A DNA stretch of 64,000 nucleotides from an uncultured Oscillibacter sp. (GCA_910583785.1 CAJTZK010000004.1:182427-246426), one strand, 5' to 3'. Positions 17,137 to 25,035 are shown, numbered from the stretch's first letter. A program made the numbers and translations. The notes: a model not told the origin generated them from the sequence alone.

Positions 17137-18393
17137 TTATTCCTCCCCGGACGCTCCGTCCCCGGGAGCGGCGTCTCCGCTGGATTCCGGATGTTCCTCC
17201 GGGGATTCCGCGGGCGCGGGCACGTCCCCGCCGGAGACGATGCGGACCGGGTCGCCGTCGTTGAGGTACGCCTGGCCCACGGTGACCAGCTGCTGCCCGG
17301 CGGAAAGGCCGGAGAGGATTTCCGTCACGCCGTTGCCAGTGAGGCCGGTGGAGACTTCCGCGTATTGGGCGGCGCCGTCCTCCACCACGAAGACATACCG
17401 GGTCCCGCCCCGGGTCAGCACCGCCTCGGTGGGCACCACAATGGTGTTCTCGGACACATCGGTGTGGAAGGTGACGTCGGCGAACATGCCCGCCAGCAGC
17501 CCGTCGGTGCCGGAGGGAAGGGACAGGGTCACGGTGTAGAGCCGGGTCTGCATATTGGCGGCCCGCTCCACGGAGCGGATCGTGGCCTCGAAGGACTGGC
17601 CCGCCGCGCTGACGGACACGTCCGCCTTGTCTCCCGCCGCCAGCTTGGGCACCAGGGCCTCGGAGACCTGGACCACGGCCTTCATCTGCTCCGCTCCGTC
17701 GATGACGGCCACGGGGGCGGCGTTGGAGATGTAGCCCCCTTCCGTAGCGTTCATGGTCACCAGGGTGCCGCTGGAGGGAGCGATGACGTTGCCCCGGGCG
17801 TCCACGTTTTCCAGCACGGTGTCCAGCTGTTCCACGTTGCTGAGGGCGCTCTGCATCCCCGCCTCCAGCTGGGAGAGGGTGGAGTTCCGCTGGGCGATGG
17901 CGGACTGCAATTGCAGCTCCGCCTGGTCGATCTCCAGCTGGGAGGCCGCGCCGATTTCAAAGAGCTCCTTCAAATCCCGGACGGTCTTCTCCGCCAGGGC
18001 AATCTGCTTTTCGAACACCGCCGCCTGGTCGTTGTAGCTCTGGGCGGAGGAGCGGTAGTTGATGCTGGCGGCGTTGTAGCTGGAGAGGGTGCTCCCCAGG
18101 TCCAGGGTGCAGAGTTTGTCCCCGGCCTTTACCTCATCTCCCGCCTCGGCGTAAACGGCGGTGCACTTGGCGCTGACGGCCACCATGATGGTGGACTGGT
18201 CCTCGGCCACCAGCTGGCCGGAGACGGTGTTTTCCGTGTAGATGGTGCCCGCCCCGATCTCCTGGACCTGGACGGCTACGCCCGGGCTGGCGGGCTCTTC
18301 TTCCGGCGCGTCCCCCGTTCCGCCGCCGCAGGCGGACAGGCCCAGCGCCAGGGCGGCGGTAAGCAGCGCCGCCAGGATTCTGTTCTTTGTCAT
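17137..18393 (-). CDS. RND adaptor (membrane fusion) lipoprotein
   Basis: The 418-residue protein has a lipoprotein signal (ILAALLTAALALGLSAC). It then has the lipoyl/biotinyl half-motifs (VYAEAGDEVKAGDKLCTLD, and ARGNVIAPSSGTLVTMNATEGG) flanking a long coiled-coil hairpin at about 105-205. A beta-barrel and membrane-proximal domain follow (VVPTEAVLTRGGTRYVFVVEDG). This is the HlyD/AcrA architecture that couples an RND pump to an outer channel. The C-terminus is an acidic Pro/Ser/Gly tail. It lies between the TolC-like gene and the pump and must work with them. Confidence 0.93.
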   Translation of the reverse strand: MTKNRILAALLTAALALGLSACGGGTGDAPEEEPASPGVAVQVQEIGAGTIYTENTVSGQLVAEDQSTIMVAVSAKCTAVYAEAGDEVKAGDKLCTLDLGSTLSSYNAASINYRSSAQSYNDQAAVFEKQIALAEKTVRDLKELFEIGAASQLEIDQAELQLQSAIAQRNSTLSQLEAGMQSALSNVEQLDTVLENVDARGNVIAPSSGTLVTMNATEGGYISNAAPVAVIDGAEQMKAVVQVSEALVPKLAAGDKADVSVSAAGQSFEATIRSVERAANMQTRLYTVTLSLPSGTDGLLAGMFADVTFHTDVSENTIVVPTEAVLTRGGTRYVFVVEDGAAQYAEVSTGLTGNGVTEILSGLSAGQQLVTVGQAYLNDGDPVRIVSGGDVPAPAESPEEHPESSGDAAPGDGASGEE

Positions 18394-18491
18394 GTAGTTC
18401 CTCCAAAATTATCGGCTTTATCAAGCGGCTTTGCGCCTTAAACACTCCCGCTCCGGGCCCGCGAAGGGCCTTTCGTCTTTCCAAGAAACGG

Positions 18492-19955
18492 TCAGGTTCC
18501 GGTCTGTCCGCTGCTCATCACGCCGTAATTCACGGCCCAGTAGTAGGTCCGGTAGGCGGTGAACAAATTCCGCCGGGCGGTTTCCACGGCGTCCTTGGCC
18601 TCCGTCAGGGCGTCCTCCGCGTCCAGGAGGGCGTTGTGGGAGATGGTCCCCTGGCGGTATTTCAGTTCCTGGGAGGCGTAGGTGTTCTCCTGGAAGGCCA
18701 GGGAGGTCTGGGCGGAGCGCAGGACCTGCTGGTAGTCCTTCACGGAGTCGAAGGCGTTGCGGAAGTTCATCTCAAAGCCCTGCACTGTCATCTTGTACTC
18801 GTACAGCGCGGACTCGTAGGTGTGCCGGGCGCTGCGGACGTTGTAGGTATCCTGGGCGTAGCTGGCCCGGGTGTCGTCGTAGGTTTCCCCGGCCTCGTCC
18901 AGCTTTTTCTTGGCGGCGAAGAGGTCGTAGCTGTGGTCCTTGGCCTCGCTGAGGTCCGGCTTGTAGTCCATGGAGTCCACCAGCCCCTGGCTCAGCGCCG
19001 GGAGGGGCCCCAGGACCAGGGAGCCGTTGAGGCTGGCTCCCACCATGGACTGCATTTGCAGCTTGCAGCGCCGGAGGTTCATCTCCAGGGTGCTGAGGCT
19101 GCTCTGGAGAGTGGCCCGGCCGTTGCGCACCTGTTCCAGGGTCAGGGCGGAAACCTGCCCCAGCTCATAGCGGAGCTCCATCTCCTGGAGCTGGCGGTCC
19201 AGGGCGGCGAGGTTCCGCTGGAGGGTGGCCTTGGTCTGCTCCAGCTCTAAAATGGCGAAGTACAGGGATTCCGCGCCCACCACCGTGAGGTCCTGGGCGT
19301 TTTTCAGCTGCCGCCGGGCGGCGGCGGCGTCCTTTTGGAGTTTGCCGGTGGCCAGGTCCGTCACGGTGCTGTTCAAGCTGGCGTAGGAGCTGGCCAGGTT
19401 GGAGATCACATAGCCCTGCATGGCCCCCTCCATGGGCGTGGACACGGGAATCTGGGCGTACATGGCCTGGGCGGCCTCCAGGCTGGACATCTGGGCCGAG
19501 AGGTCCAGGTACATCCGGGTGTAGTCCATGGCGTCGATGGAGGCGATGGACTCCTGGAGCATCCTGGCCGTCAGGCTCCCCTCCAGCACCCGGTCCTTCA
19601 AATCCTCAAAGGCCAGATAGCGGAAGTCGTCCTCCCCGGTGAAGACCAGCTCGTCGTCCATGGTGCTGCCCCCGGCGGTGGCTTCCGGCGTTCCGTCGGG
19701 ACGTACCACGATGGGGGTTCCCCCGTCTCCGGCGGCGGGGGGCAGCGCGTCGGGGGCCTCCTCCCCGGAGGAGGGGTTCGCGGGCGCTTCCGCTTCCCCG
19801 GGGGCTCCGGCCTCCCCACCGGAAAGCGGTTCCTCCCCGGCGGCCTCCGCCGCTCCCGTTTGGGGCTCCTGGTCCGTTTGGGCCAGGGCGGGTATGGCGC
19901 ACAGCGGCAGCGCCAAAGCCAGCGCCAGCAGCAGCGCGATCCATTGTTTCCTCAT
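18492..19955 (-). CDS. TolC-family secreted helical protein
   Basis: The 487-residue protein has a signal peptide (MRKQWIALLLALALALPLCAIPALA) and an acidic Pro/Gly/Glu-rich linker of about 80 residues. Two long helical repeats with TolC-type spacing follow, for example LEQTKATLQRNLAALDRQLQEMELRYELGQ as two halves and YRQGTISHNALLDAEDALTEAKDAV, which resembles the family pattern of glycine-containing turns. TolC forms trans-outer-membrane channels in diderms; here no outer membrane is expected. The start was taken at the ATG after GAAGGAGG rather than the ATG 15 bases upstream, which overlaps that site. Confidence 0.85.
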   Translation of the reverse strand: MRKQWIALLLALALALPLCAIPALAQTDQEPQTGAAEAAGEEPLSGGEAGAPGEAEAPANPSSGEEAPDALPPAAGDGGTPIVVRPDGTPEATAGGSTMDDELVFTGEDDFRYLAFEDLKDRVLEGSLTARMLQESIASIDAMDYTRMYLDLSAQMSSLEAAQAMYAQIPVSTPMEGAMQGYVISNLASSYASLNSTVTDLATGKLQKDAAAARRQLKNAQDLTVVGAESLYFAILELEQTKATLQRNLAALDRQLQEMELRYELGQVSALTLEQVRNGRATLQSSLSTLEMNLRRCKLQMQSMVGASLNGSLVLGPLPALSQGLVDSMDYKPDLSEAKDHSYDLFAAKKKLDEAGETYDDTRASYAQDTYNVRSARHTYESALYEYKMTVQGFEMNFRNAFDSVKDYQQVLRSAQTSLAFQENTYASQELKYRQGTISHNALLDAEDALTEAKDAVETARRNLFTAYRTYYWAVNYGVMSSGQTGT

Positions 19956-20070
19956 ATGGTCCTCCTTCAATATGTATGGTTCCCCCGCGCGGCCGCGGGA
20001 GCGTCTTCGTTTCCTTGGGGCCGCCGCCCTTGTTGTACACCTTCCACCAGGGGGAATGTCAAGGGAAAGT

Positions 20071-20691
20071 TCAAGGGTTCCCCGGAATCTTCAGGCTGCC
20101 GTACTTGATAATCTCCAGCTTGGCCGCCAGTTCCTCCCGGTGGAGGGCCCGGTCCTCCGGGCAGAGCATGGCGTCCATACAGGCGCTGCCTAGGGCGGCC
20201 ATCAGCAGGCAGAAAACCACCCGCCCATATTCCGGGGCGGAGGCCCGGAGGCCGGAGAAGTCGGCCAGGTCCCAGATTCCGTCCAGCAGCCGCTGGCCGG
20301 GCCGGGTGGGGAGGAACTTTTGGATGTCCACCCCCTGGTTGTTCCGGATAAAGCGCACACACCGCTCCATCACCGGGTCCAGGGCGCTCTCCTGGGCGGT
20401 CATGCGGTCGAAACAGTCCAGCTGGGCCTGGAAGATGTCCCCGCCGTTGGCCTTTAATACCCGGCGGTACTCTTCCTTGACGTGGTTCCGCACCTCCTCC
20501 AGAAGGTAGGCAAAGAGGTCGTCCTTCCCGGAGAAGTACTGGTAAAAGCTACCCCGGGGGATGCCCGCCCGGCGGACAATCTGATTAATGGAGACGTCGG
20601 AGAAGCGGGCCCCGGCGAACTCCGCCCAAGCGGCGTCGAGGAAGCGGCGCCGCTTTTCCTCCGGCAGCCGGAGGAAGGTCTCTGTACACAT
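20071..20691 (-). CDS. TetR-family regulator of the efflux cluster
   Basis: The 206-residue protein has an N-terminal TetR DNA-binding domain: EKRRRFLDAAWAEFAGARFSDVSINQIVRRAGIPRGSFYQYFSGKDDLFAYL (given here as one recognised region of about residues 11-60), followed by a helical ligand domain. The start was chosen at ATGTGTACAG behind GGGGGATAC; an earlier in-frame ATG would lie upstream of the -10 box. It precedes the TolC-like, adaptor and RND genes by 115 bases on the same strand. Two palindromes sit between its promoter and ATG, so it probably represses itself and the pump. Confidence 0.9.
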   Translation of the reverse strand: MCTETFLRLPEEKRRRFLDAAWAEFAGARFSDVSINQIVRRAGIPRGSFYQYFSGKDDLFAYLLEEVRNHVKEEYRRVLKANGGDIFQAQLDCFDRMTAQESALDPVMERCVRFIRNNQGVDIQKFLPTRPGQRLLDGIWDLADFSGLRASAPEYGRVVFCLLMAALGSACMDAMLCPEDRALHREELAAKLEIIKYGSLKIPGNP

Positions 20692-20710
20692 ATGTATCCC
20701 CCATAGCAAA

Positions 20711-20744
20711 AATGACACCCTGTCATTTTGTGACAAGCTGTCAC
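20711..20744 (-). promoter_or_regulatory. Twin TetR operator candidates
   Basis: Two copies of TGACA-NNN-TGTCA (TGACACCCTGTCA and TGACAAGCTGTCA), with centres 18 bp apart, lie between the -10 box and the tetR start. Paired palindromes at this spacing are typical of TetR-family operators. Confidence 0.75.
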
Positions 20745-20746
20745 TT

Positions 20747-20775
20747 ATTATAGTCAGGGCTAACGGCCCTGTCAA
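20747..20775 (-). promoter_or_regulatory. Consensus promoter of the tetR-efflux operon
   Basis: Minus strand: TTGACA, 17-base spacer, TATAAT, a perfect sigma-A consensus. Such a strong promoter with operators directly downstream suggests tight repression. Confidence 0.9.
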
Positions 20776-20824
20776 CCGTTTTGTGCCTCCGGGGACGTTA
20801 AGTTTCTGTGAATAAAGAAGTGTT

Positions 20825-20850
20825 GGGGCCGTCCCTTCCGGGACGGCCCC
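20825..20850 (-). terminator. Terminator of the XRE-membrane protein pair
   Basis: GGGGCCGTCCC pairs perfectly with GGGACGGCCCC across a 4-base loop, just past the stop of the gene ending at 20857. On the minus strand it is followed by a T-rich stretch. Confidence 0.7.
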
Positions 20851-20856
20851 TGGCCC

Positions 20857-21306
20857 TCAATATCGCGTCTCCAGCCGCTTGTAAATCAGGATGCCGGCCG
20901 TAAACTCTACCAGCAGGAACGCCGCCAGGAAATAGATCAGCAGCTCCGCCGCCTCCTCCGGCACCACGCCCAGCTTCCCCAGAATAGAGAAGACCACGAT
21001 GGCGGCGCAGGCCAGCAGCATCCCCAGGACATAGGCATAGCGCCCGGACCGGTCCCGGAGCATGGATTTCCGCTCGTCCCGGAGCTCGATCTGCTCCTCC
21101 TCCAGGCGCCTTTGATAGGAATCGGGGGTTTCCAGCTTTGTCCATTTGACGTACTTGTAGACCTGCATGACGCCGGGGCCGGTAAAGGCCCCGAAAAAGC
21201 CGCAGAACAGGCTGTCCAGGGGCGTTTCCAGCAGCAGCGCCGCCAGCAGGAACAGGATTCCCCCGGCAATCATGCCCAGACCGAACCAGAGTTCCTTCTT
21301 CTTCAT
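20857..21306 (-). CDS. Four-helix membrane protein, unknown
   Basis: The 149-residue protein has helices at about 6-27 (LWFGLGMIAGGILFLLAALLL) and 31-48, a charged cytoplasmic stretch (YQRRLEEEQIELRDERKSML), then helices at about 88-108 and 118-141. Its start overlaps the stop of the upstream XRE regulator (ATGA). Small membrane proteins co-transcribed with a 68-residue XRE regulator are common in Clostridia and may be regulatory targets. No function can be assigned. Confidence 0.75.
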   Translation of the reverse strand: MKKKELWFGLGMIAGGILFLLAALLLETPLDSLFCGFFGAFTGPGVMQVYKYVKWTKLETPDSYQRRLEEEQIELRDERKSMLRDRSGRYAYVLGMLLACAAIVVFSILGKLGVVPEEAAELLIYFLAAFLLVEFTAGILIYKRLETRY

Positions 21307-21509
21307 GGCATATCCTTCCTTTCGTGAATGAAAATCTCCTCAATGGGGAGTCCGAAAAAATCGGAAATGGTAAAGGCCAATTCCAGCGACGGGCTGTAGC
21401 GCCCGTTCTCAATGGAGCTGACGGTCTGCCGGGAAACCCGGATGGCCCTGGCAAATTCCTCCTGCCGCAGGCCCCGGCCTTTCCGCAGCTCTTCCACGCG
21501 GTTCTTCAT
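21303..21509 (-). CDS. Small XRE-family (Cro/CI-like) regulator
   Basis: The 68-residue protein is almost entirely a helix-turn-helix: VEELRKGRGLRQEEFARAI, VSRQTVSSIENGRYSPSLELA, then ISDFFGLPIEEIF. It is of the YozG/Xre-like single-domain type and probably dimeric. It is co-transcribed with a four-helix membrane protein through an ATGA overlap. Inverted repeats lie upstream, between promoter and start, suggesting self-repression. Confidence 0.9.
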   Translation of the reverse strand: MKNRVEELRKGRGLRQEEFARAIRVSRQTVSSIENGRYSPSLELAFTISDFFGLPIEEIFIHERKDMP

Positions 21510-21525
21510 AGCCGCCTCCTTTCGC

Positions 21526-21583
21526 GTAAAGGTTCTTTTACGAACAAGAGCGGCCGTCTCCTGCCATGTAAAGCTTCCTTTAC
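21526..21583 (-). promoter_or_regulatory. XRE operator candidates (two inverted repeats)
   Basis: GTAAAGGTTCTTTTAC (21526-21541) and GTAAAGCTTCCTTTAC (21568-21583) are two near-identical 16-bp palindromes. A half site GTCCTTTAC sits at 21618-21626. The second palindrome lies right after the -10 box of the XRE promoter. Confidence 0.7.
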
Positions 21584-21587
21584 CAAT

Positions 21588-21616
21588 AAACTACCACAGC
21601 CCGCGAGATTTGTCAA
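21588..21616 (-). promoter_or_regulatory. Promoter of the XRE-membrane protein pair
   Basis: Minus strand: perfect TTGACA, 17 bases, TAGTTT with an extended TGG just before it. It overlaps the operator repeats. Confidence 0.7.
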
Positions 21617-21643
21617 GTGTCCTTTACATAAAATTTCCCCGCC

Positions 21644-21672
21644 TTGCATTTTCCCCGGCCCTGTAGTATCAT
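21644..21672 (+). promoter_or_regulatory. Promoter of the ZnuA-like gene
   Basis: TTGCAT, 17-base spacer, TATCAT, 33 bases before the start codon. The half operator GTCCTTTAC lies upstream of the -35, so the divergent XRE regulator could also affect it. Confidence 0.65.
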
Positions 21673-21705
21673 AGAGAAACTGCTGAACGGAAAAGGGGAC
21701 CGCCC

Positions 21706-22656
21706 ATGAAACGAATTTTCCCCGCCCTCTGCGCCCTGCTGCTTCTGACCGCTTGCGGCCCGGAGCTGCCGCCGGAGGATTCGGAAAGGCCGCAAATCGT
21801 CGCCGCCGTCTTCCCGGCCTATGACTTCGCCCGCTCCGCCGCCGGGGAGCTGGCGGACGTGACGCTGCTGCTGCCCCCCGGGGCGGAGAGCCATTCCTAC
21901 GAGCCTACCCCGGCGGACATCCTCCGGGTCCAGCGCTGTGACCTTTTCATCTATCTGGGCGGCGAGTCCGACGCCTGGGTGGATACCATCCTCTCCGCCA
22001 TCGAGCCCCGGGGGGATGTGCTGCGGATGATGGACTGCGTGGACCTTCTGGAGGAGGAGACCGTGGAGGGGATGCAGGGGGGCCACGACCATGACCATGA
22101 GGAGGACCACGATCACCTGGGCGAGGTGCTGAGCATGGACGAGCATGTCTGGACCGCCCCCCGGAACGCCGCCGCCGTCACCCGGATTATCGGGCAGCGG
22201 CTGGCCCTTCTGGACCCGGAGAACGGGGAGGCTTACGCCGCCGGAGCCGAGGCCTACGCCCTGGAGCTGGAGGAGCTGGACCGGGACTTCACCGCCTTCT
22301 TCGACACTCTGCCGGACCGGACCATCGTCTTTGGAGACCGCTTCCCTTTGCTGTATTTCGCGGAGGCCTATGATCTGGACTACTACGCCGCTTTTCCCGG
22401 CTGCGGGGCCCAGACGGAGCCCTCGGCGGCTACGGTGGCCTTCCTGACGAAGAAGGTCCGGGAGGAGGGCCTGCCCGCCGTCTGGTATATTGAGTTTTCC
22501 AACCACCTGGTGGCGGACGGCATCGCCGAGGCCGCCGGGGTGGAGACGGCCCAGTTCCACACCTGCCACAACGTAAGCCGGGCGGATTTGGAGGCGGGGG
22601 CCACCTATCTCTCCCTGATGCGGGCCAACCTGGAGGTCCTGCGGGAACACATGTGA
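21706..22656 (+). CDS. Zinc/manganese ABC transporter substrate-binding lipoprotein (ZnuA/AdcA-like)
   Basis: The 316-residue protein has a lipobox (ALLLLTAC, Cys17). It then has the cluster A-I fold: VFPAYDFARSAAG, PPGAESHSYEPTPADI with a metal-ligand His, a His/Asp-rich loop GGHDHDHEEDHDHLGE, MDEHVWTAPRNA, and FGDRFPLLYFAEAYDLDY. The His-rich loop is the mark of zinc carriers. It would capture zinc outside the membrane. No ATPase or permease gene is adjacent, so it must work with a transporter encoded elsewhere. No Zur site was recognised. Confidence 0.9.
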   Translation: MKRIFPALCALLLLTACGPELPPEDSERPQIVAAVFPAYDFARSAAGELADVTLLLPPGAESHSYEPTPADILRVQRCDLFIYLGGESDAWVDTILSAIEPRGDVLRMMDCVDLLEEETVEGMQGGHDHDHEEDHDHLGEVLSMDEHVWTAPRNAAAVTRIIGQRLALLDPENGEAYAAGAEAYALELEELDRDFTAFFDTLPDRTIVFGDRFPLLYFAEAYDLDYYAAFPGCGAQTEPSAATVAFLTKKVREEGLPAVWYIEFSNHLVADGIAEAAGVETAQFHTCHNVSRADLEAGATYLSLMRANLEVLREHM

Positions 22657-22700
22657 TGTTTCGAACGTATCGATTATAAATATAAAAAGGAGGGCGCCGC

Positions 22701-23003
22701 ATGGACAAGGCCTTTGACTTCCTGACCCTGGATTTTTTCACCCGGGCGGCGGTGTTTCCCGGGAGCCTGGGGACCTTCCGCTACCGTTTCCAGCGGACGG
22801 GCTGGATGGGCGGCGGGGAAATCCAGGCGTGGGTGTATGAGAATGTCTGCTTTGAGCTGGCGAAGGACGCGGAGACAGAGACCTTTCCCTGGACGGAGGA
22901 GGGCGTCGCCGCCTTAAAGGCTTGGCTGGGCCAAAAGCTGGCGGAGCGGGGGACGGAGCCTTACCGGATTCCCTACCCGCCTCCGGACGGAGGAAACGCC
23001 TGA
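22701..23003 (+). CDS. Hypothetical protein, 100 residues
   Basis: This is a soluble, aromatic-rich protein (FDFLTLDFFTRAAVFPGSLGTFRYRF) ending in a helix WTEEGVAALKAWLGQKLAERG. A clear AAGGAGG precedes the ATG. It follows the ZnuA-like gene by 44 bases and precedes the YbaK-like gene by 26 bases, so all three may be one unit. Family not recognised. Confidence 0.75.
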   Translation: MDKAFDFLTLDFFTRAAVFPGSLGTFRYRFQRTGWMGGGEIQAWVYENVCFELAKDAETETFPWTEEGVAALKAWLGQKLAERGTEPYRIPYPPPDGGNA

Positions 23004-23029
23004 GAACCATCTTCAAGGAGGAACGGGGC

Positions 23030-23476
23030 ATGTACACAGTAGAACAGCTGGAGGAATTTTTAAAACGGGAGGGCGCCGATTTTGAACTGATCCGGCAGGA
23101 CGTGCCGATTCTCTCGGCGCAGGACGCGGAGCCCTATTACGATGCCGCCAGGGCGGCGCCTACCTTCGTTCTGCAAAGCGACCGGGGGCTGGTGGCCTGT
23201 GTCTATTCGGCAAACCGGGGAAGGCTCGGCTTCGAGGCGCTGAAAAGCGCCTTTGGGTTTGGGAAGCTGAAAATGGCAGACCGTAAAAAGGTCCTGAAGC
23301 AGACGGGCTATGAGGTGGGTGCGATCCCCCTGGTGGGACTGGAACTGGACTGTATCTTTGACGACGCCCTGCTGGAGTACGATTACATTTACGGGGGTAC
23401 GGGAGACCCGCTGGTGACGCTGAAAATTGCCCCTGGGGATGTAGCGCGGCTGAACAGGGTCATCGGACGCTTGTAA
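23030..23476 (+). CDS. YbaK/EbsC-type aminoacyl-tRNA deacylase-like protein
   Basis: The 148-residue protein has the overall order of the YbaK/ProX editing fold. A helical start (YTVEQLEEFLKREGADFELI) precedes PTFVLQSDRGLVACVYSANRGRLGFEALKSAFGFGKLKMADRKKVLKQTGYEVGAIPLVGL (about residues 44-104), where KMAD...TGYEVGAI corresponds to the conserved GYxxGxxxP region. These proteins hydrolyse misacylated tRNA in trans. A second family member lies at 34110. The substrate is unknown. Good ribosome-binding site AAGGAGG. Confidence 0.75.
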   Translation: MYTVEQLEEFLKREGADFELIRQDVPILSAQDAEPYYDAARAAPTFVLQSDRGLVACVYSANRGRLGFEALKSAFGFGKLKMADRKKVLKQTGYEVGAIPLVGLELDCIFDDALLEYDYIYGGTGDPLVTLKIAPGDVARLNRVIGRL

Positions 23477-23483
23477 CCGGAAA

Positions 23484-23520
23484 AGCGGCGGTCCTTCTTT
23501 TGAGAGGACCGCCGCTTCTT
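23484..23520. terminator. Bidirectional terminator, YbaK-like gene and nitroreductase
   Basis: AGCGGCGGTCCT pairs perfectly with AGGACCGCCGCT over a 9-base loop, flanked by AAAA on the left and TTCTTT on the right. It lies between convergent genes. Confidence 0.88.
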
Positions 23521-23531
23521 TGCGGGAATGT

Positions 23532-24059
23532 TTACTTGATATAGAATACCCGGCCGCCCTTCCGCGCCGCCGCCTGGGGCGTCTCGCCCTCCGCGTAGCC
23601 CAGGGCACAGTGGCCGATGCCCTCGTATTCCTCCTCGATGCCCAGGGATTTCAGCAGCTCCTTTCCCCAGGGCGTTTCAAATTCCTCCTTTGCCCGGTGA
23701 ATCCAGCAGCTGCCCAGGCCCAGGGCATGAGCCGCCATCATCAGGTTCTCCATGACCACGCTGCCGTCGTAGACCCGGTTGGGCCAGTCCTTTTTCGCCA
23801 GAACGACCAGCATGGCGGGCGCGCCGTAGAAGGGGTCGAAGCCCGCCTCCCAGCCGCCGATTTCGCAGTTCATTTGGACAATCTTGTCCCGGAGCGCCTG
23901 ATCGGTCACCTGGATGATGATGGTGTTCTGCTGGCCCTTCCCGCTGGGGGCGTAGAGCCCCGCCTCAATAATCTGGTCCAGGAGCTCCTGGGGCACCTGG
24001 TCCGCCTTGTATTTGCGGACGCTCCTCCGGTTCTTGAGCTGTTCCAATACGTTTTCCAA
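23532..24059 (-). CDS. Nitroreductase-family flavoprotein
   Basis: The 175-residue protein has the FMN-binding N-terminus ENVLEQLKNRRSVRKYKADQVP, then IEAGLYAPSGKGQQNT and the C-terminal loop LGLGSCWIHRAKEEF. These single-domain oxidoreductases form FMN dimers and reduce quinones or nitro compounds with NAD(P)H. The start ATG is preceded by GGAGGGTCC. Monocistronic. The physiological substrate cannot be inferred. Confidence 0.92.
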   Translation of the reverse strand: MENVLEQLKNRRSVRKYKADQVPQELLDQIIEAGLYAPSGKGQQNTIIIQVTDQALRDKIVQMNCEIGGWEAGFDPFYGAPAMLVVLAKKDWPNRVYDGSVVMENLMMAAHALGLGSCWIHRAKEEFETPWGKELLKSLGIEEEYEGIGHCALGYAEGETPQAAARKGGRVFYIK

Positions 24060-24209
24060 CGCCGGACCCTCCTTTTTCCATGGGAAATATAGCCGTATGA
24101 TACCATGCCTTGGACGGAAAGTCCATACCGGAGCCTGGCGGGAGCGTCCCGTGCGCCGGGCTCCTCCTATAAAATGCGCAGCCGGACGCGTCTCCGGACA
24201 CGCCCGCCC

Positions 24210-24238
24210 TTGCCAGGGGCCCGTTTTTGTGGTATACT
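24210..24238 (+). promoter_or_regulatory. Promoter of the DUF2461 gene
   Basis: TTGCCA, 17-base spacer, TATACT with an upstream TGG, 36 bases before the ATG. Confidence 0.75.
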
Positions 24239-24274
24239 GCTCCCGATGTTCAAAAGCGGCAAAGGAGACAGGCC

Positions 24275-24973
24275 ATGTTTACCGGATTTACGGACGAGAC
24301 GGTGGATTTCATGTGGGGCATCCGCTTCAACAACGAGCGGGCCTGGTTCGAGGCCCATAAGGAAACCTACCTGAACCACTTCTACCGCCCCATGCAGGCC
24401 CTGGGGGCGGAGATTTACGGCTTTATCCGGGATAAACGCCCGGATTATGATCTCATTCACAAGGTCACCCGCATCTACCGGGACGCCCGCCGCCTCCATG
24501 GCCGGGGGCCCTACAAGGAGAGCCTCTGGTTTTCCGTGGAGGAACCGTCGGAACAGTGGACGGCCAAGCCCACCTTCTGGTTCGAGCTGATGCCGGAGAG
24601 CTGGACCTACGGCATGGGCTACTACCTGCCCAAGGCCCTGACCATGGCGAAGCTCCGGGCCCGGCTGGACCGGGACCCCAAGGCCATGGAGGCCCTGTCC
24701 CGGGCCCTGGGGAAGCAGGAGGAATTCCGCCTGGAAACGGAGGCCTACAAGCGGCCCAAGGGCCCGGCTCCCTCGCCGCTGCTGGAGCCCTGGTACCAGG
24801 CGAAGTCCTTTGTCATCTGCCACGAGGAGAAGCTGGCGGAGGACCTGTTCTCCCGGGCGATTGTGGACCGGTTGAAGCGGGGGTATGAATTTTTGCTGCC
24901 CTATTATGATTACTTTGTTACGCTGGACGGGGATCCGGACCCCCGGGAGCGGGAATGTGTGAAAACCCGTTGA
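24275..24973 (+). CDS. DUF2461 family protein
   Basis: The 232-residue soluble protein matches the DUF2461 pattern: FTDETVDFMWGIRFNNERAWFEAHKETYLNH at the start, then KVTRIYRDARRLHGRGPYKESLWF and the TFWFELMPESWTYGMGYY beta region. The family is widespread and of unknown biochemical role. The ATG was chosen 9 bases behind AAAGGAG. The upstream in-frame extension runs through the promoter. Confidence 0.88.
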   Translation: MFTGFTDETVDFMWGIRFNNERAWFEAHKETYLNHFYRPMQALGAEIYGFIRDKRPDYDLIHKVTRIYRDARRLHGRGPYKESLWFSVEEPSEQWTAKPTFWFELMPESWTYGMGYYLPKALTMAKLRARLDRDPKAMEALSRALGKQEEFRLETEAYKRPKGPAPSPLLEPWYQAKSFVICHEEKLAEDLFSRAIVDRLKRGYEFLLPYYDYFVTLDGDPDPRERECVKTR

Positions 24974-24998
24974 TTTTTGCCGGACAGCATGATAAGAT
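24970..24998 (+). promoter_or_regulatory. Promoter of the small holin-like toxin candidate
   Basis: TTGATT, 17 bases, TAAGAT, overlapping the stop of the DUF2461 gene. It would start an mRNA near 25005 with a structured leader of about 75 bases. Confidence 0.6.
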
Positions 24999-25035
24999 AA
25001 ACGCAGCGCTGCCCGCAGCGTTCGGCCCTCTTGAC

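Noticed and set aside
14089..18441. A 1450-codon open frame on the plus strand opposite the efflux genes
   Set aside because: It is a His/Gly/Asp-rich shadow of the RND pump and adaptor genes on the minus strand, has no domain and no ribosome-binding site; high GC makes such antisense frames common here.
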